The position numbers and the translations under genes were made by a program. Shown here one piece after another: positions 25,480 to 33,267 of a DNA stretch of 64,000 bases. The notes beneath the pieces were generated by a model. That model was not told the origin of the DNA and made no database searches. It saw only the letters and a program-made list of their open reading frames with translations. How positions within the stretch are numbered: the first letter of the stretch is position 1; every line of letters starts with the position of its first letter. The stretch is taken from contig CALMSO010000062.1 of assembly GCA_937872385.1 (NCBI GenBank), forward strand, positions 18,692-82,691. The letters are read 5' to 3'. This DNA comes from an uncultured Saprospiraceae bacterium (lineage in GTDB: Bacteria > Bacteroidota > Bacteroidia > Chitinophagales > Saprospiraceae).

Positions 25480-26058
25480 TCAGGGTTTTACGGGGTAAAG
25501 GCCAGCGCCCTCGCCTACGCAACGCACGGCTTCGAGGATAGCATCCTGCTGTGTTGGCAATATTTCGAGGGTTTTCTTGTAGCCTTTGTACTCAATGCGA
25601 ATTTTTTCCACTTTCAGGTAGGTGAGCACATAAAACATATCGAGCGGCACCACGCAGGTGTGCTGGTAAATGCGCATATTGATGTCGCTGTTGAACTGAC
25701 CCCGGTCGGGCACATTGTACAAGGCGATTACTTTTTGATTGGATAGCAGCAACATGACCGTGTAGCCCTCTTCTACGGTATAATAGGCGTGCTCGGCCAG
25801 CCCCAGCGTCAGAAAAAAGCTGTTGATGGTATCATTTTCGGTGTAAGAAAACAGCAGTTTACCTTCATCAATCATTCGGAGGTTGCCATCGGGCTGGGTG
25901 TATTGGCTGGGAATTTTATACCCTATTGACATCGGTTGGGCTGCCACCAGCAAAGTATTGTCAAAAGGGTCCACCTCTTTCATCGCCAGCTTGCATTGGG
26001 CAGTGGCGGCTGTGTGAAATACGTTACAAAACAATAACAAAGCGAGCAGTTTTCTCAT
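25480..26058 (-). CDS. secreted protein of unknown function
   Basis: A 192-residue protein with a signal peptide (MRKLLALLLFCNVFHTAATA, cut near AQC). The mature part is short-stranded and mixed (DPFDNTLLVAAQPMSIGYKIPS, FLTLGLAEHAYYTVEEGYTV, EKIRIEYKGYKKTLEI), which suggests a small periplasmic beta-rich domain. I recognise no family. A Cys near residue 22 could also be a lipid anchor, but the preceding residues do not fit a lipobox well. Stands alone between the crotonase and the lipoprotein genes. Confidence 0.7.
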   Translation of the reverse strand: MRKLLALLLFCNVFHTAATAQCKLAMKEVDPFDNTLLVAAQPMSIGYKIPSQYTQPDGNLRMIDEGKLLFSYTENDTINSFFLTLGLAEHAYYTVEEGYTVMLLLSNQKVIALYNVPDRGQFNSDINMRIYQHTCVVPLDMFYVLTYLKVEKIRIEYKGYKKTLEILPTQQDAILEAVRCVGEGAGLYPVKP

Positions 26059-26158
26059 AAAAAGTGCATTTATGCTGCAAAAATAGTGTAAAATATGAAT
26101 TTATTGCGCCGCTGGGCCGCTTCTGGCCGCCTTTCGGAAAAAAAGCTGGCACACAGCG

Positions 26159-26194
26159 AAAGACCTGCCGGGCAATGTATCCGACAGGTCTTTT
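26159..26194 (-). terminator. hairpin terminator of the lipoprotein gene
   Basis: AGACCTGCCGG (26161-26171) pairs with CCGACAGGTCT (26181-26191), with one mismatch and a nine-base loop, and T-rich sequence on both sides. It lies 27 bp after the stop of the minus-strand lipoprotein gene and may act in both directions. Confidence 0.65.
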
Positions 26195-26220
26195 CTTAAA
26201 CGATAAAGATTGCCTTTGTC

Positions 26221-27159
26221 TTATCTCTTGATTGAAAATTCGTAGCTATCCATATTGTCGTTCGTCGTCACGTTGATTTTCGTCACCTTAATCAGGTAGT
26301 ACTTATCGTCGCGTTTTACGGTAAAAGTATCGCCTATTTTCAGCGGGCTGGTGATTTTCAGGCCGGTGGTAGCGTCGGTCAGCGTCAGGTCGTTACCACT
26401 ATCATAAGCGGCTACAATTTGCTCCCGGAACTGCACATTGTCAAAGTTGAAGTTTTCGGGCATGCTGCCGCCAATGGTACGGATGACTGCACTGTTCATA
26501 CCAGCAATTTGCTGCCGCCAGTTGGTCGCATTCGGTTTGCTCAAATCAATGCCCATATCGCGGATTTCGGCGTTGACCGAAGTCGGATTGGTAGATACGG
26601 TACCCGTGCCCATGCCCGTGTCTAAGTCGAGGCCACCTTGGCCAGCAGGGCCCGCCTGATTGAGCAATACGCCGGTAATCGTCGTGACTGGCTCGCCTTT
26701 GGTCGTAATGTCCACAAACACTACATCGGTGAGGTTTCTTTCGTCGCTGATTTCAAAAGAGTAGCGCTTCGTCGTCTGGAATCCTTCGTGCACTTGAATA
26801 GCGATTTCGTAAGTAGCACCCGTTTTGCTCGTGCCGGTGATCAGGAACGGGTTATTGGAAGCAATGGCTCCGTTATTAATAGTAAAACGAGTAGTGGCTA
26901 AGTTGGCGCCTTCTTCGGTGATTCTGACCGAGCGCAACTCGCTGCTGCCGGTTTGTACGCGCAGTTTTACCTTGAATTCGGTACCTGCTTCCACTTCGGC
27001 ATTATCGCTGACGAAACCACTTTCCACTACCAGACTAACTAAAGGAGGTACGGGGGTGCCGCCGCCATCGGTGCCGCCATCTTCGGGCGTACAGCCAATT
27101 GTGAAAAACAATGTACCCAGCAATACCCAACCCGTCAGTTGCAACAATAACTTCTTCAT
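26221..27159 (-). CDS. surface or periplasmic lipoprotein with beta domains
   Basis: From the ATG at 27159 the 312-residue protein begins with a lipoprotein signal (LLLQLTGWVLLGTLFFTIGC), followed by an acidic linker TPEDGGTDGGG that in Bacteroidota often directs lipoproteins to the cell surface. The mature part is beta-rich, with an Ig-like early domain (VVESGFVSDNAEVEAGTEFKV in part) and a later DMGIDLSKPNATNWRQQIAG segment and IGDTFTVKRDDKYYLIKVTK. I recognise no named family. An upstream in-frame start at 27219 would put 20 residues before the signal peptide and is unlikely. A bidirectional hairpin terminates it. Confidence 0.78.
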   Translation of the reverse strand: MKKLLLQLTGWVLLGTLFFTIGCTPEDGGTDGGGTPVPPLVSLVVESGFVSDNAEVEAGTEFKVKLRVQTGSSELRSVRITEEGANLATTRFTINNGAIASNNPFLITGTSKTGATYEIAIQVHEGFQTTKRYSFEISDERNLTDVVFVDITTKGEPVTTITGVLLNQAGPAGQGGLDLDTGMGTGTVSTNPTSVNAEIRDMGIDLSKPNATNWRQQIAGMNSAVIRTIGGSMPENFNFDNVQFREQIVAAYDSGNDLTLTDATTGLKITSPLKIGDTFTVKRDDKYYLIKVTKINVTTNDNMDSYEFSIKR

Positions 27160-27421
27160 AAGAACTAAAAGTTTTAGGATGAAAAAATGAAACATTTCAA
27201 TACATCTTGCGGGAGTCATCCCTTTTTATCACGGCAATTGAAGTGCCCTGACATTTATACCATTTAGACGCAGCATAGAGCCGATAGTAACGCCCCAGAG
27301 GCAAATTATTTTTAAAACAGGCTACAACAATTACCTGACTTGTGCGCGAGGCTAAGGCCCAAATACCTGAAACTGCGCAAGAAAAGCTATCTTTACCCAA
27401 TCCTTTACAAACCCAATCGCT

Positions 27422-28177
27422 ATGTTCAAAAAAATATTGCGCACCCTGTTGTTTATCTTGTTGGGGGTGCTGGTACTTATCGGGGCGACGCTGCTCATCC
27501 CGAAAGCCGGAGCGCAACAACAACTGACGCCTTCGGAAATCATGCCGGTTCGGCAATTTGACTCGCTCTACTGGGCTATGCAACGCGAGATTTTACAAAA
27601 GGAATTTGGCGAACGCAAAACCCTCCTGCCTGGCTTCGAACTGCAATGCCTATTAGCACTGCGCCATTTTCCGGAGTTGAAAGATGCCCGCATCCGGTTC
27701 GCCTATCAAAAAGCGTTGATTCCATTGGCTTCCCGCCCAGCTTTTTTTTCGCTCTTCGGCAAGCGCTCCGGCCGCGAATATCGCATCATCGTCAGCAACA
27801 ATAGCGGCCAAGCCATGGAGCCCATTTTATTAAAAAATCTCCCATTCGACGCACAGGTAGCCATTCTTGCGCACGAACTGGCGCACGCCGCGCATTATGA
27901 GCAGCTAAGCACCTGGGGCTTATTCAAATTTGGTTTGCTCTATCTGGGTAGCGCTAATTTCCGTGCCCGACACGAACGCTCTACCGACGAGCGGGTGATC
28001 TATCACGCCCTCGGATGGCAGCTTTTTGAATACGCCCGCTACGTGCGCACCGCCCCGGATGCCGTATCGCAATACGAAGCCATGCAGGAGTTTTTGGACA
28101 GTACTTACCTCACGCCTTCCGATATTTTGGAAGCGTTGGGCAGGGTTCCGATTTATGGTTTATCCGCACCGTATTGA
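27422..28177 (+). CDS. membrane-anchored HExxH metallopeptidase-like protein
   Basis: This 251-residue protein has an N-terminal signal anchor (ILRTLLFILLGVLVLIGATLL) and a predicted extracytoplasmic domain with the zinc motif HELAHAAHY near residue 157. The second region STDERVIYHALGWQLFEYARY near 192 supplies an acidic residue like the third ligand of gluzincin-type enzymes. The family is not one I can name. Similar small HExxH proteins are common in Bacteroidota. A TATCTTTA at 27388-27395 resembles a -7 box. It converges with the amidase gene, 24 bp away. Confidence 0.78.
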   Translation: MFKKILRTLLFILLGVLVLIGATLLIPKAGAQQQLTPSEIMPVRQFDSLYWAMQREILQKEFGERKTLLPGFELQCLLALRHFPELKDARIRFAYQKALIPLASRPAFFSLFGKRSGREYRIIVSNNSGQAMEPILLKNLPFDAQVAILAHELAHAAHYEQLSTWGLFKFGLLYLGSANFRARHERSTDERVIYHALGWQLFEYARYVRTAPDAVSQYEAMQEFLDSTYLTPSDILEALGRVPIYGLSAPY

Positions 28178-28201
28178 CAGGTCGTAAGTTTTGGCAGCCG
28201 T

Positions 28202-29470
28202 TTATTTTTTTATAAACGAAGTAGTGACCTGACCGGAGGCGTGGCGCAGGGTAATAGTATAAATACCTTTTGGCAATGCATGGATGCGAATGGTTTCCTG
28301 TGCCCAGTCACTGCGTTTGTCAATAGTGCGTTGTTGTACCACCGTACCCAAAAGGTCTTGCACCGACAGATAAAAACTGCCTTCGAGTGGCGTCTGCCAA
28401 TGCACTTGCAATTGCTCGTCCGCCGGGTTCGGAAAAACCCGAAATGCTTCCAAAACCAACTCCTGCCGAGCGGCCGTAGCGAAGCTGCAATCATTGCCGA
28501 TATAATCTGCCACGCGCTGCCGCACCGCGCCCAGCAAGGGGTAAAACATGGCGCCGGGGCAGGCCGTATTGCAACCGTCGCGGTGACCGGAGATGTGCGG
28601 CAACTGGCGTGCTGAAGAGTTGTGAAAAGAGGTGCCAATCGGGTCGAGCATCAAGTCACAAGCCTGCCAGCCCAACAGTTCAATCAAGCTGTTTTGCGCG
28701 GCCTCCGCCGGGGTGGTATCGGTAAAATCTCCGAGCAGACAAACGCCCATCGTGCCCGTATTGGTACCGCAAAAATGTGCGCCCAGCACGCCGTCGCCTC
28801 GTCCTTCGTACAAAATGCCGTTAGGATCAATCAGCCAGTTGTAGCCCACATCCGCCCAGCCATTGACATTAACGTGGAAATTCCAGATGGCGCGCACCAC
28901 GGCGGCCCAGTCATTGGCAATATTCGTACCGGCTGAATGGTGTACAATCAGATGCGTCACCGAAGTAACAACAGGGCTGGCGCTGGGTGGGCAATTGCCG
29001 GCAGGGCACCAGTCAGTGCGGTTTTGATAATTGGGTTGGGCACAGCCACAGTCGGTGCGCGGCCGCGGGCTTATTGCCGACAAGGCAGGCGGCGGCGTGG
29101 CGTCGGGGCTGTAAAAATGGACATCCAAAGTCGTTTGTTGCCCGTTTATTTGAAAAAAGCGATGCTCCTGCTGCGTAAAATACAACTCGCTGGTGTGCCT
29201 TTGCGGCAATGCTTCTGTGTGGGCATCCGGGTGCAGGGCCTGCCAACTACCCCACTCCACCCCGTCTGCGGAAAAACGAATACGAAGCCCGGTCAGTTCA
29301 CTTGCACTGACAATAGCATACGCCAGAAACGGCGCGGGCTGCGCAATGGGTATCGAATGTGCCGTCGCCATCGCTGCGGGAGTCACATGCACCACCGCGC
29401 GCTGCGGCCGAATTTGGGCTTGCAGGCTAATCAAGACACAACATTGCAGGGCAATTAGAAAATATTTCAT
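28202..29470 (-). CDS. T9SS-secreted N-acetylmuramoyl-L-alanine amidase (PGRP fold)
   Basis: The enzyme cleaves the amide bond between MurNAc and L-Ala of peptidoglycan. From the ATG at 29470 the 422-residue protein has a signal peptide (MKYFLIALQCCVLISLQAQ), a beta-rich N-terminal part, then an amidase-2/PGRP domain: HLIVHHSAGTN gives zinc and active-site His residues, VGYNWLIDPNGILYEGRG is the usual core, and HISGHRDGCNTACPG supplies the last zinc His and Cys-rich loop. The last 80 residues (FRVFPNPADEQLQVHW, then KGIYTITL, FIKK) form a type A T9SS sorting domain, so it is secreted across the outer membrane. The 29542 start was rejected as it lies before the signal peptide. Confidence 0.93.
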   Translation of the reverse strand: MKYFLIALQCCVLISLQAQIRPQRAVVHVTPAAMATAHSIPIAQPAPFLAYAIVSASELTGLRIRFSADGVEWGSWQALHPDAHTEALPQRHTSELYFTQQEHRFFQINGQQTTLDVHFYSPDATPPPALSAISPRPRTDCGCAQPNYQNRTDWCPAGNCPPSASPVVTSVTHLIVHHSAGTNIANDWAAVVRAIWNFHVNVNGWADVGYNWLIDPNGILYEGRGDGVLGAHFCGTNTGTMGVCLLGDFTDTTPAEAAQNSLIELLGWQACDLMLDPIGTSFHNSSARQLPHISGHRDGCNTACPGAMFYPLLGAVRQRVADYIGNDCSFATAARQELVLEAFRVFPNPADEQLQVHWQTPLEGSFYLSVQDLLGTVVQQRTIDKRSDWAQETIRIHALPKGIYTITLRHASGQVTTSFIKK

Positions 29471-29630
29471 GCGCATACTGTTTGATAACTGTACCCTATC
29501 GTAGCACAGATTTTGCTTGGTAAAAAACGACCGGTTTTGCAAAAAATTACCTCGTCACCCATTTTCAGCGGTGCAAGCGCGCAACCAACGTCCTTTACAT
29601 AACGTTTTTCGGAACAATAAAACCATTCTC

Positions 29631-31088
29631 ATGCAAACAACACTTTCCAATTTGGAACAAGCTTACAATATAGACGATTTTCGCAGCTGGGGGCACCAGT
29701 TGATTGACCTGCTGGCCGATCACCTCAGTCAGCTTCGCACTGCACCGAATGAGACGCCCGCCATCCCTTACCGCCGCCCGGAGGAAGAATTGGCATTTTG
29801 GCAAAATGACCTTGCGAATACCGCTGCGCCGCTTGATTTTTTTCGCAATGTGCTGCAACATTCTGTGCAGGTGCACCACCCGCATTATATGGGGCATCAA
29901 GTATCTGTGCCAGCATTGGTGGCCAGCTTGGCTGGGCTGCTGTCCGATACCTTGAGCAACGGTACTGGCGTTTATGAAATGGGAATGGCTTCCAATGCCC
30001 TCGAAAAAATCGTTACAGACCAAGTAGCACAACAAATCGGGTACGATCATCAATCCACGGGGCTGCTGACTTCCGGCGGCACACTTGCCAACCTCACGGC
30101 GCTGCTGGCTGCGCGCAAAGCACAAGCTCCTACCGATGTCTGGGAACAGGGGCACGCCGAACAACTCGCCATCATGGTCTCGGAAGAAGCGCATTATTGC
30201 ATAGACCGGGCTGCACGCATCATGGGCTTGGGTAGCCAGGGCATTATCAAGGTGCCCGTGAATGCCCATTTTGAAATCCGTACCGATCTGCTTGAGGCAC
30301 ATTTGCAGCAGGCACAACGCCAGGGTTTGACGGTGATTGCTGTCGTTGGCTGCGCCGCTTCTACTTCTACCGGTTCTTATGACGATTTGCACGCTTTGGC
30401 TGATTTTTGCGAGCGCCACCGCCTGTGGTTGCATGTGGACGGCGCGCACGGCGGGGCAGTTGTGTTTTCGGATACCTATCGGCACCTTGCTACGGGTATC
30501 GAACGGGCGGATTCGGTCGTGATTGATTTTCATAAAATGCTGCTGACTCCGGCCCTCAATACTGCGCTGATTTTCAAAAAGGGCCACCACGCCGACCAGA
30601 CCTTCGCGCAGCGCGCCCAGTACCTCTGGGATACCCAGCATGCTGGCGAATGGTACAACTCTGGCAAACGCACTTTTGAATGCACCAAACTGATGCTTTC
30701 TGTAAAGGTGTATAGCCTGCTAAAAACCTTTGGCCCAAGCATTTTCGCCGAAAATGTCAATCGTTTGTACGACCTGGGGCAGCGTTTTGCTGCCATCATC
30801 CGCCAGCGCCCAGCCTTTGAATTAGCCGTAGCTCCCACTGGCAATATCGTTAATTTCCGCTATGTAGCTGCACCGGAGCCAATTCTTGACCGCCTGAACA
30901 ACGCCATTCGACAGGCACTGCTCGAATCGGGCAATTTTTATATTGTACAAACGGTATTGCACGGCAAGCGCTATCTGCGCACCGCCTTGATGAATCCGCT
31001 GACCACCGAAGCGAATTTGAAGCAACTGCTCGACGCCGCCGAGCAGCACGCGCACCGCCTCATTGCAAATACAATACCTGATGCGTGA
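29631..31088 (+). CDS. PLP-dependent group II amino-acid decarboxylase
   Basis: This 485-residue enzyme is a fold-type I decarboxylase of the aromatic-amino-acid/diaminobutyrate/sulfinoalanine group. It shows HPHYMGHQVSVPALV near residue 85, TSGGTLANLTALLAAR (the PLP phosphate loop), HVDGAHGGAVVFSD with the Asp that contacts the pyridine N, and the PLP Lys in VIDFHKMLLTPALNTALIF. The DFHKMLLTP form differs from the DPHKW of aromatic decarboxylases and is closer to diaminobutyrate-type enzymes, so polyamine or siderophore synthesis is possible. The substrate is not decided. I start at the ATG 29631; an earlier in-frame start at 29517 lies in AT-rich sequence with no conserved residues. It overlaps the convergent phosphoesterase gene by 29 bases. 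Confidence 0.92.
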   Translation: MQTTLSNLEQAYNIDDFRSWGHQLIDLLADHLSQLRTAPNETPAIPYRRPEEELAFWQNDLANTAAPLDFFRNVLQHSVQVHHPHYMGHQVSVPALVASLAGLLSDTLSNGTGVYEMGMASNALEKIVTDQVAQQIGYDHQSTGLLTSGGTLANLTALLAARKAQAPTDVWEQGHAEQLAIMVSEEAHYCIDRAARIMGLGSQGIIKVPVNAHFEIRTDLLEAHLQQAQRQGLTVIAVVGCAASTSTGSYDDLHALADFCERHRLWLHVDGAHGGAVVFSDTYRHLATGIERADSVVIDFHKMLLTPALNTALIFKKGHHADQTFAQRAQYLWDTQHAGEWYNSGKRTFECTKLMLSVKVYSLLKTFGPSIFAENVNRLYDLGQRFAAIIRQRPAFELAVAPTGNIVNFRYVAAPEPILDRLNNAIRQALLESGNFYIVQTVLHGKRYLRTALMNPLTTEANLKQLLDAAEQHAHRLIANTIPDA

Positions 31089-31791
31089 TGCGCTCGTCCG
31101 CAATATCTATCACCCGCCAGCCAGGATGCTGATGATCCACTTTGAAATCGGCTGAAAAGGCATCAATTTGATAAAAAGTAGCTGGCGTGATGTGCATCGT
31201 CACCAACTTTTGTTGAACCGTTTTTTCTACGTGATAATGCCCGCAAAAAACCGTCACCGCATACGGATGCGCGAACAACAGCTCCTGCACCTGCGCCCGA
31301 TTGTGCAAAGGATAATGGACATCCATATAAGGTACGCCGCCCGGCAAAGGCGGATGATGCATAAACACCAGCACCGCTTGCGAATGCATTTGCAACTGAG
31401 ACCGAAGCCACTCCTGCTGCATCAGACTGAGATAGCCGGTGGTGGTGTCCAAAAAAAATGCGGGCATACCATTGAAATACCGCACGAAATATAATTCTTC
31501 TTGGTGCAAATCCTCCGCCAGCTCGAAGGTTTGAGCCAGCAGCACCGGGTCATCGTGATTGCCTGGAATCACAGCAAAAGGAATTGCTATGGCTTGCAGA
31601 TGGTCGCGTACCCATTCATAAATAGCCACTTCGCCGTGCCGAAAGCAAAGATCACCCGTGAGCAGCAGATAATCCGGCTGTAAAGCCTGAGCCGCCGCCA
31701 GCACTTTGACAAAATTTCCGCGTACGTCCACCCCGAAGGTATCTTCGCCCGGCAGCCCGAGGTGCAAGTCGGTAATTTGTATCAGTCGCAT
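31060..31791 (-). CDS. calcineurin-like metallophosphoesterase (CpdA-like)
   Basis: A 243-residue protein with the full set of binuclear metallophosphoesterase motifs: DLHLG near residue 8, GDLCFRHG near 46, GNHDD near 77, HHPPLP near 146 and GHYHVEK near 188. The closest layout is that of the CpdA/GpdQ class (3',5'-cyclic AMP phosphodiesterase or glycerophosphodiesterase). The enzyme is cytoplasmic. Its 3' end overlaps the 3' end of the decarboxylase gene by 29 bases on the opposite strand. The region upstream of its start (31792-31943) is non-coding. Confidence 0.92.
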   Translation of the reverse strand: MRLIQITDLHLGLPGEDTFGVDVRGNFVKVLAAAQALQPDYLLLTGDLCFRHGEVAIYEWVRDHLQAIAIPFAVIPGNHDDPVLLAQTFELAEDLHQEELYFVRYFNGMPAFFLDTTTGYLSLMQQEWLRSQLQMHSQAVLVFMHHPPLPGGVPYMDVHYPLHNRAQVQELLFAHPYAVTVFCGHYHVEKTVQQKLVTMHITPATFYQIDAFSADFKVDHQHPGWRVIDIADERITHQVLYLQ

Positions 31792-31921
31792 CGTTTTTTT
31801 TGTGATTTATGATACTTTTCGCTGTTTGCCAGTCGTTTCTACAAAGTTAAAAGCCTAATAATGAACATTTTAACAGCAATTCCCCTATCCAGAAGATAAC
31901 TAAAGCCGAGTAATTGTTTGC

Positions 31922-31951
31922 TTGGCAAAGTCCAGCGCATCCCTAATTTTG
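31922..31951 (+). promoter_or_regulatory. Bacteroidota-type promoter for porP
   Basis: TTG (31922-31924), a 19-bp spacer and TAATTTTG (31944-31951) fit the -33/-7 pattern. The porP ATG is 182 bp downstream, so the 5' leader is long. Nothing else is seen in 31792-32132. Confidence 0.6.
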
Positions 31952-32132
31952 TCGTCCGAAAGTATAAAAATCAGGCGATTCCATTTGTGCAACTTCACTT
32001 TAACAACTAACTTGCCCCGATTTCCTGAAAATTGTGCATAAAAAAATCTATATTTCGCAGCTAAAAGGAAGAGGACAGGCAGCTACCAGATACCCGAATC
32101 AGCGTTCTAACACCAGCAACAAAACCATACGT

Positions 32133-33152
32133 ATGAAATTGAAAAGACTTTTACTCTTGACAGCCTTTGTTACCGCATTTGGCGCATTGCAAGCACAAGA
32201 CATCCACTTTTCGCTGTTCAATATGTCGCCGCTTAGCCTCAATCCCGCGCTCACAGGCGCGTATCCGGGCACAGCGCGTATCGGGGGTATTTACCGCGAC
32301 CAGTGGGCCAGCTTTCTGCCCAATCAGTTCACCACGCCTTCGTTTTTTATTGATGCGCCGATTATTCGGGGTTTTCGCAAAAACGACTGGGTGGGCGTAG
32401 GCATGCTCACCATCAACGACCAAGCGGGTACCTCCCGGATGCGTACTTCCGTCAATATGTTTTCGGCTTCGTACCATCTGGCACTCGACAAAGACGCCAA
32501 AACCGTGCTTACCCTCGGTTTGCAGGGCGGCAGCGTGCAGCGCAGCTTTTCGTTCGACGACCTGATCTTTGCCGACGAATCGGAACTGACCGGCGGCATG
32601 CCGGGCTCCAGCCAAGACCGCAATATCAATACCAATACCAGCTACCTCGACTTTGGCACGGGCCTGATGCTGCGCACCCAACTCAGCAACCAGTCTAATA
32701 TAGAAGCCGGCTTGGCTTTTGGACACATCACCCGCCCCAAAGGGGCCGCTTTTCAGGTCACCGATGACGACGACGCCCGCCGCCCCATGCGCATTGCCGC
32801 GCACGCCACCTACCATACCAAACTGACCGACCAGTGGAGCCTTTCGCCTACTGCTTTTTATCAAACGACCGGCGGTGCTACTGAACTGGCCATCCAGGGC
32901 TGGACCGGCTACCAACTCAAACCCGAAATTAAGCTGAACTTCGGCCTCGGTTATCGCGTGGCGGATGCTGGGCAGGTGCTGCTTGGGCTTGATTATGAAG
33001 ACTTGCGCGTAGCGTTGAGCTACGACGTAAACGTGTCTTCCCTCAGTGAGGTGAGTCGCTATCAGGGCGGATTTGAAATCGCAGCTTGGTACATTCTTAA
33101 AATATTCAAACAACCCGATACCCGACCGTCCATCATCTGTCCGCAGTTCTGA
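32133..33152 (+). CDS. PorP/SprF-family outer membrane protein
   Basis: From the ATG at 32133 the 339-residue protein has a signal peptide (LKRLLLLTAFVTAFGALQAQ) and then the PorP/SprF start QDIHFSLFNMSPLSLNPAL-type sequence followed by TGAYPGTARIGGIYRDQW. PorP/SprF proteins are outer-membrane barrels linked to type IX secretion and attach specific secreted proteins to the surface. Further strands include WVGVGMLTINDQAGTS and LSNQSNIEAGLAFGH. It precedes an OmpA-domain protein by 115 bp, a common pair in Bacteroidota. The 32034 start lacks a signal peptide at its N-terminus and was rejected. Confidence 0.93.
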   Translation: MKLKRLLLLTAFVTAFGALQAQDIHFSLFNMSPLSLNPALTGAYPGTARIGGIYRDQWASFLPNQFTTPSFFIDAPIIRGFRKNDWVGVGMLTINDQAGTSRMRTSVNMFSASYHLALDKDAKTVLTLGLQGGSVQRSFSFDDLIFADESELTGGMPGSSQDRNINTNTSYLDFGTGLMLRTQLSNQSNIEAGLAFGHITRPKGAAFQVTDDDDARRPMRIAAHATYHTKLTDQWSLSPTAFYQTTGGATELAIQGWTGYQLKPEIKLNFGLGYRVADAGQVLLGLDYEDLRVALSYDVNVSSLSEVSRYQGGFEIAAWYILKIFKQPDTRPSIICPQF

Positions 33153-33267
33153 TGCACGTAAGCGACTACAAACAGCCGTTTTTTTAACATTTTTTTTATA
33201 AAGCCCAGCAGGTTTTCAACGTTTCTACCAAAGAAAATCCGGGGTTTTGATTTGCAAAGATAAAGTT

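Noticed and set aside
29595..30641. 348-residue open frame on the minus strand
   Set aside because: It lies fully under the PLP decarboxylase, which has clear family motifs on the plus strand; the minus frame has no recognisable domain and is a shadow.
32151..33113. 320-residue open frame on the minus strand
   Set aside because: Shadow of the PorP-type gene; low-complexity and without domains.
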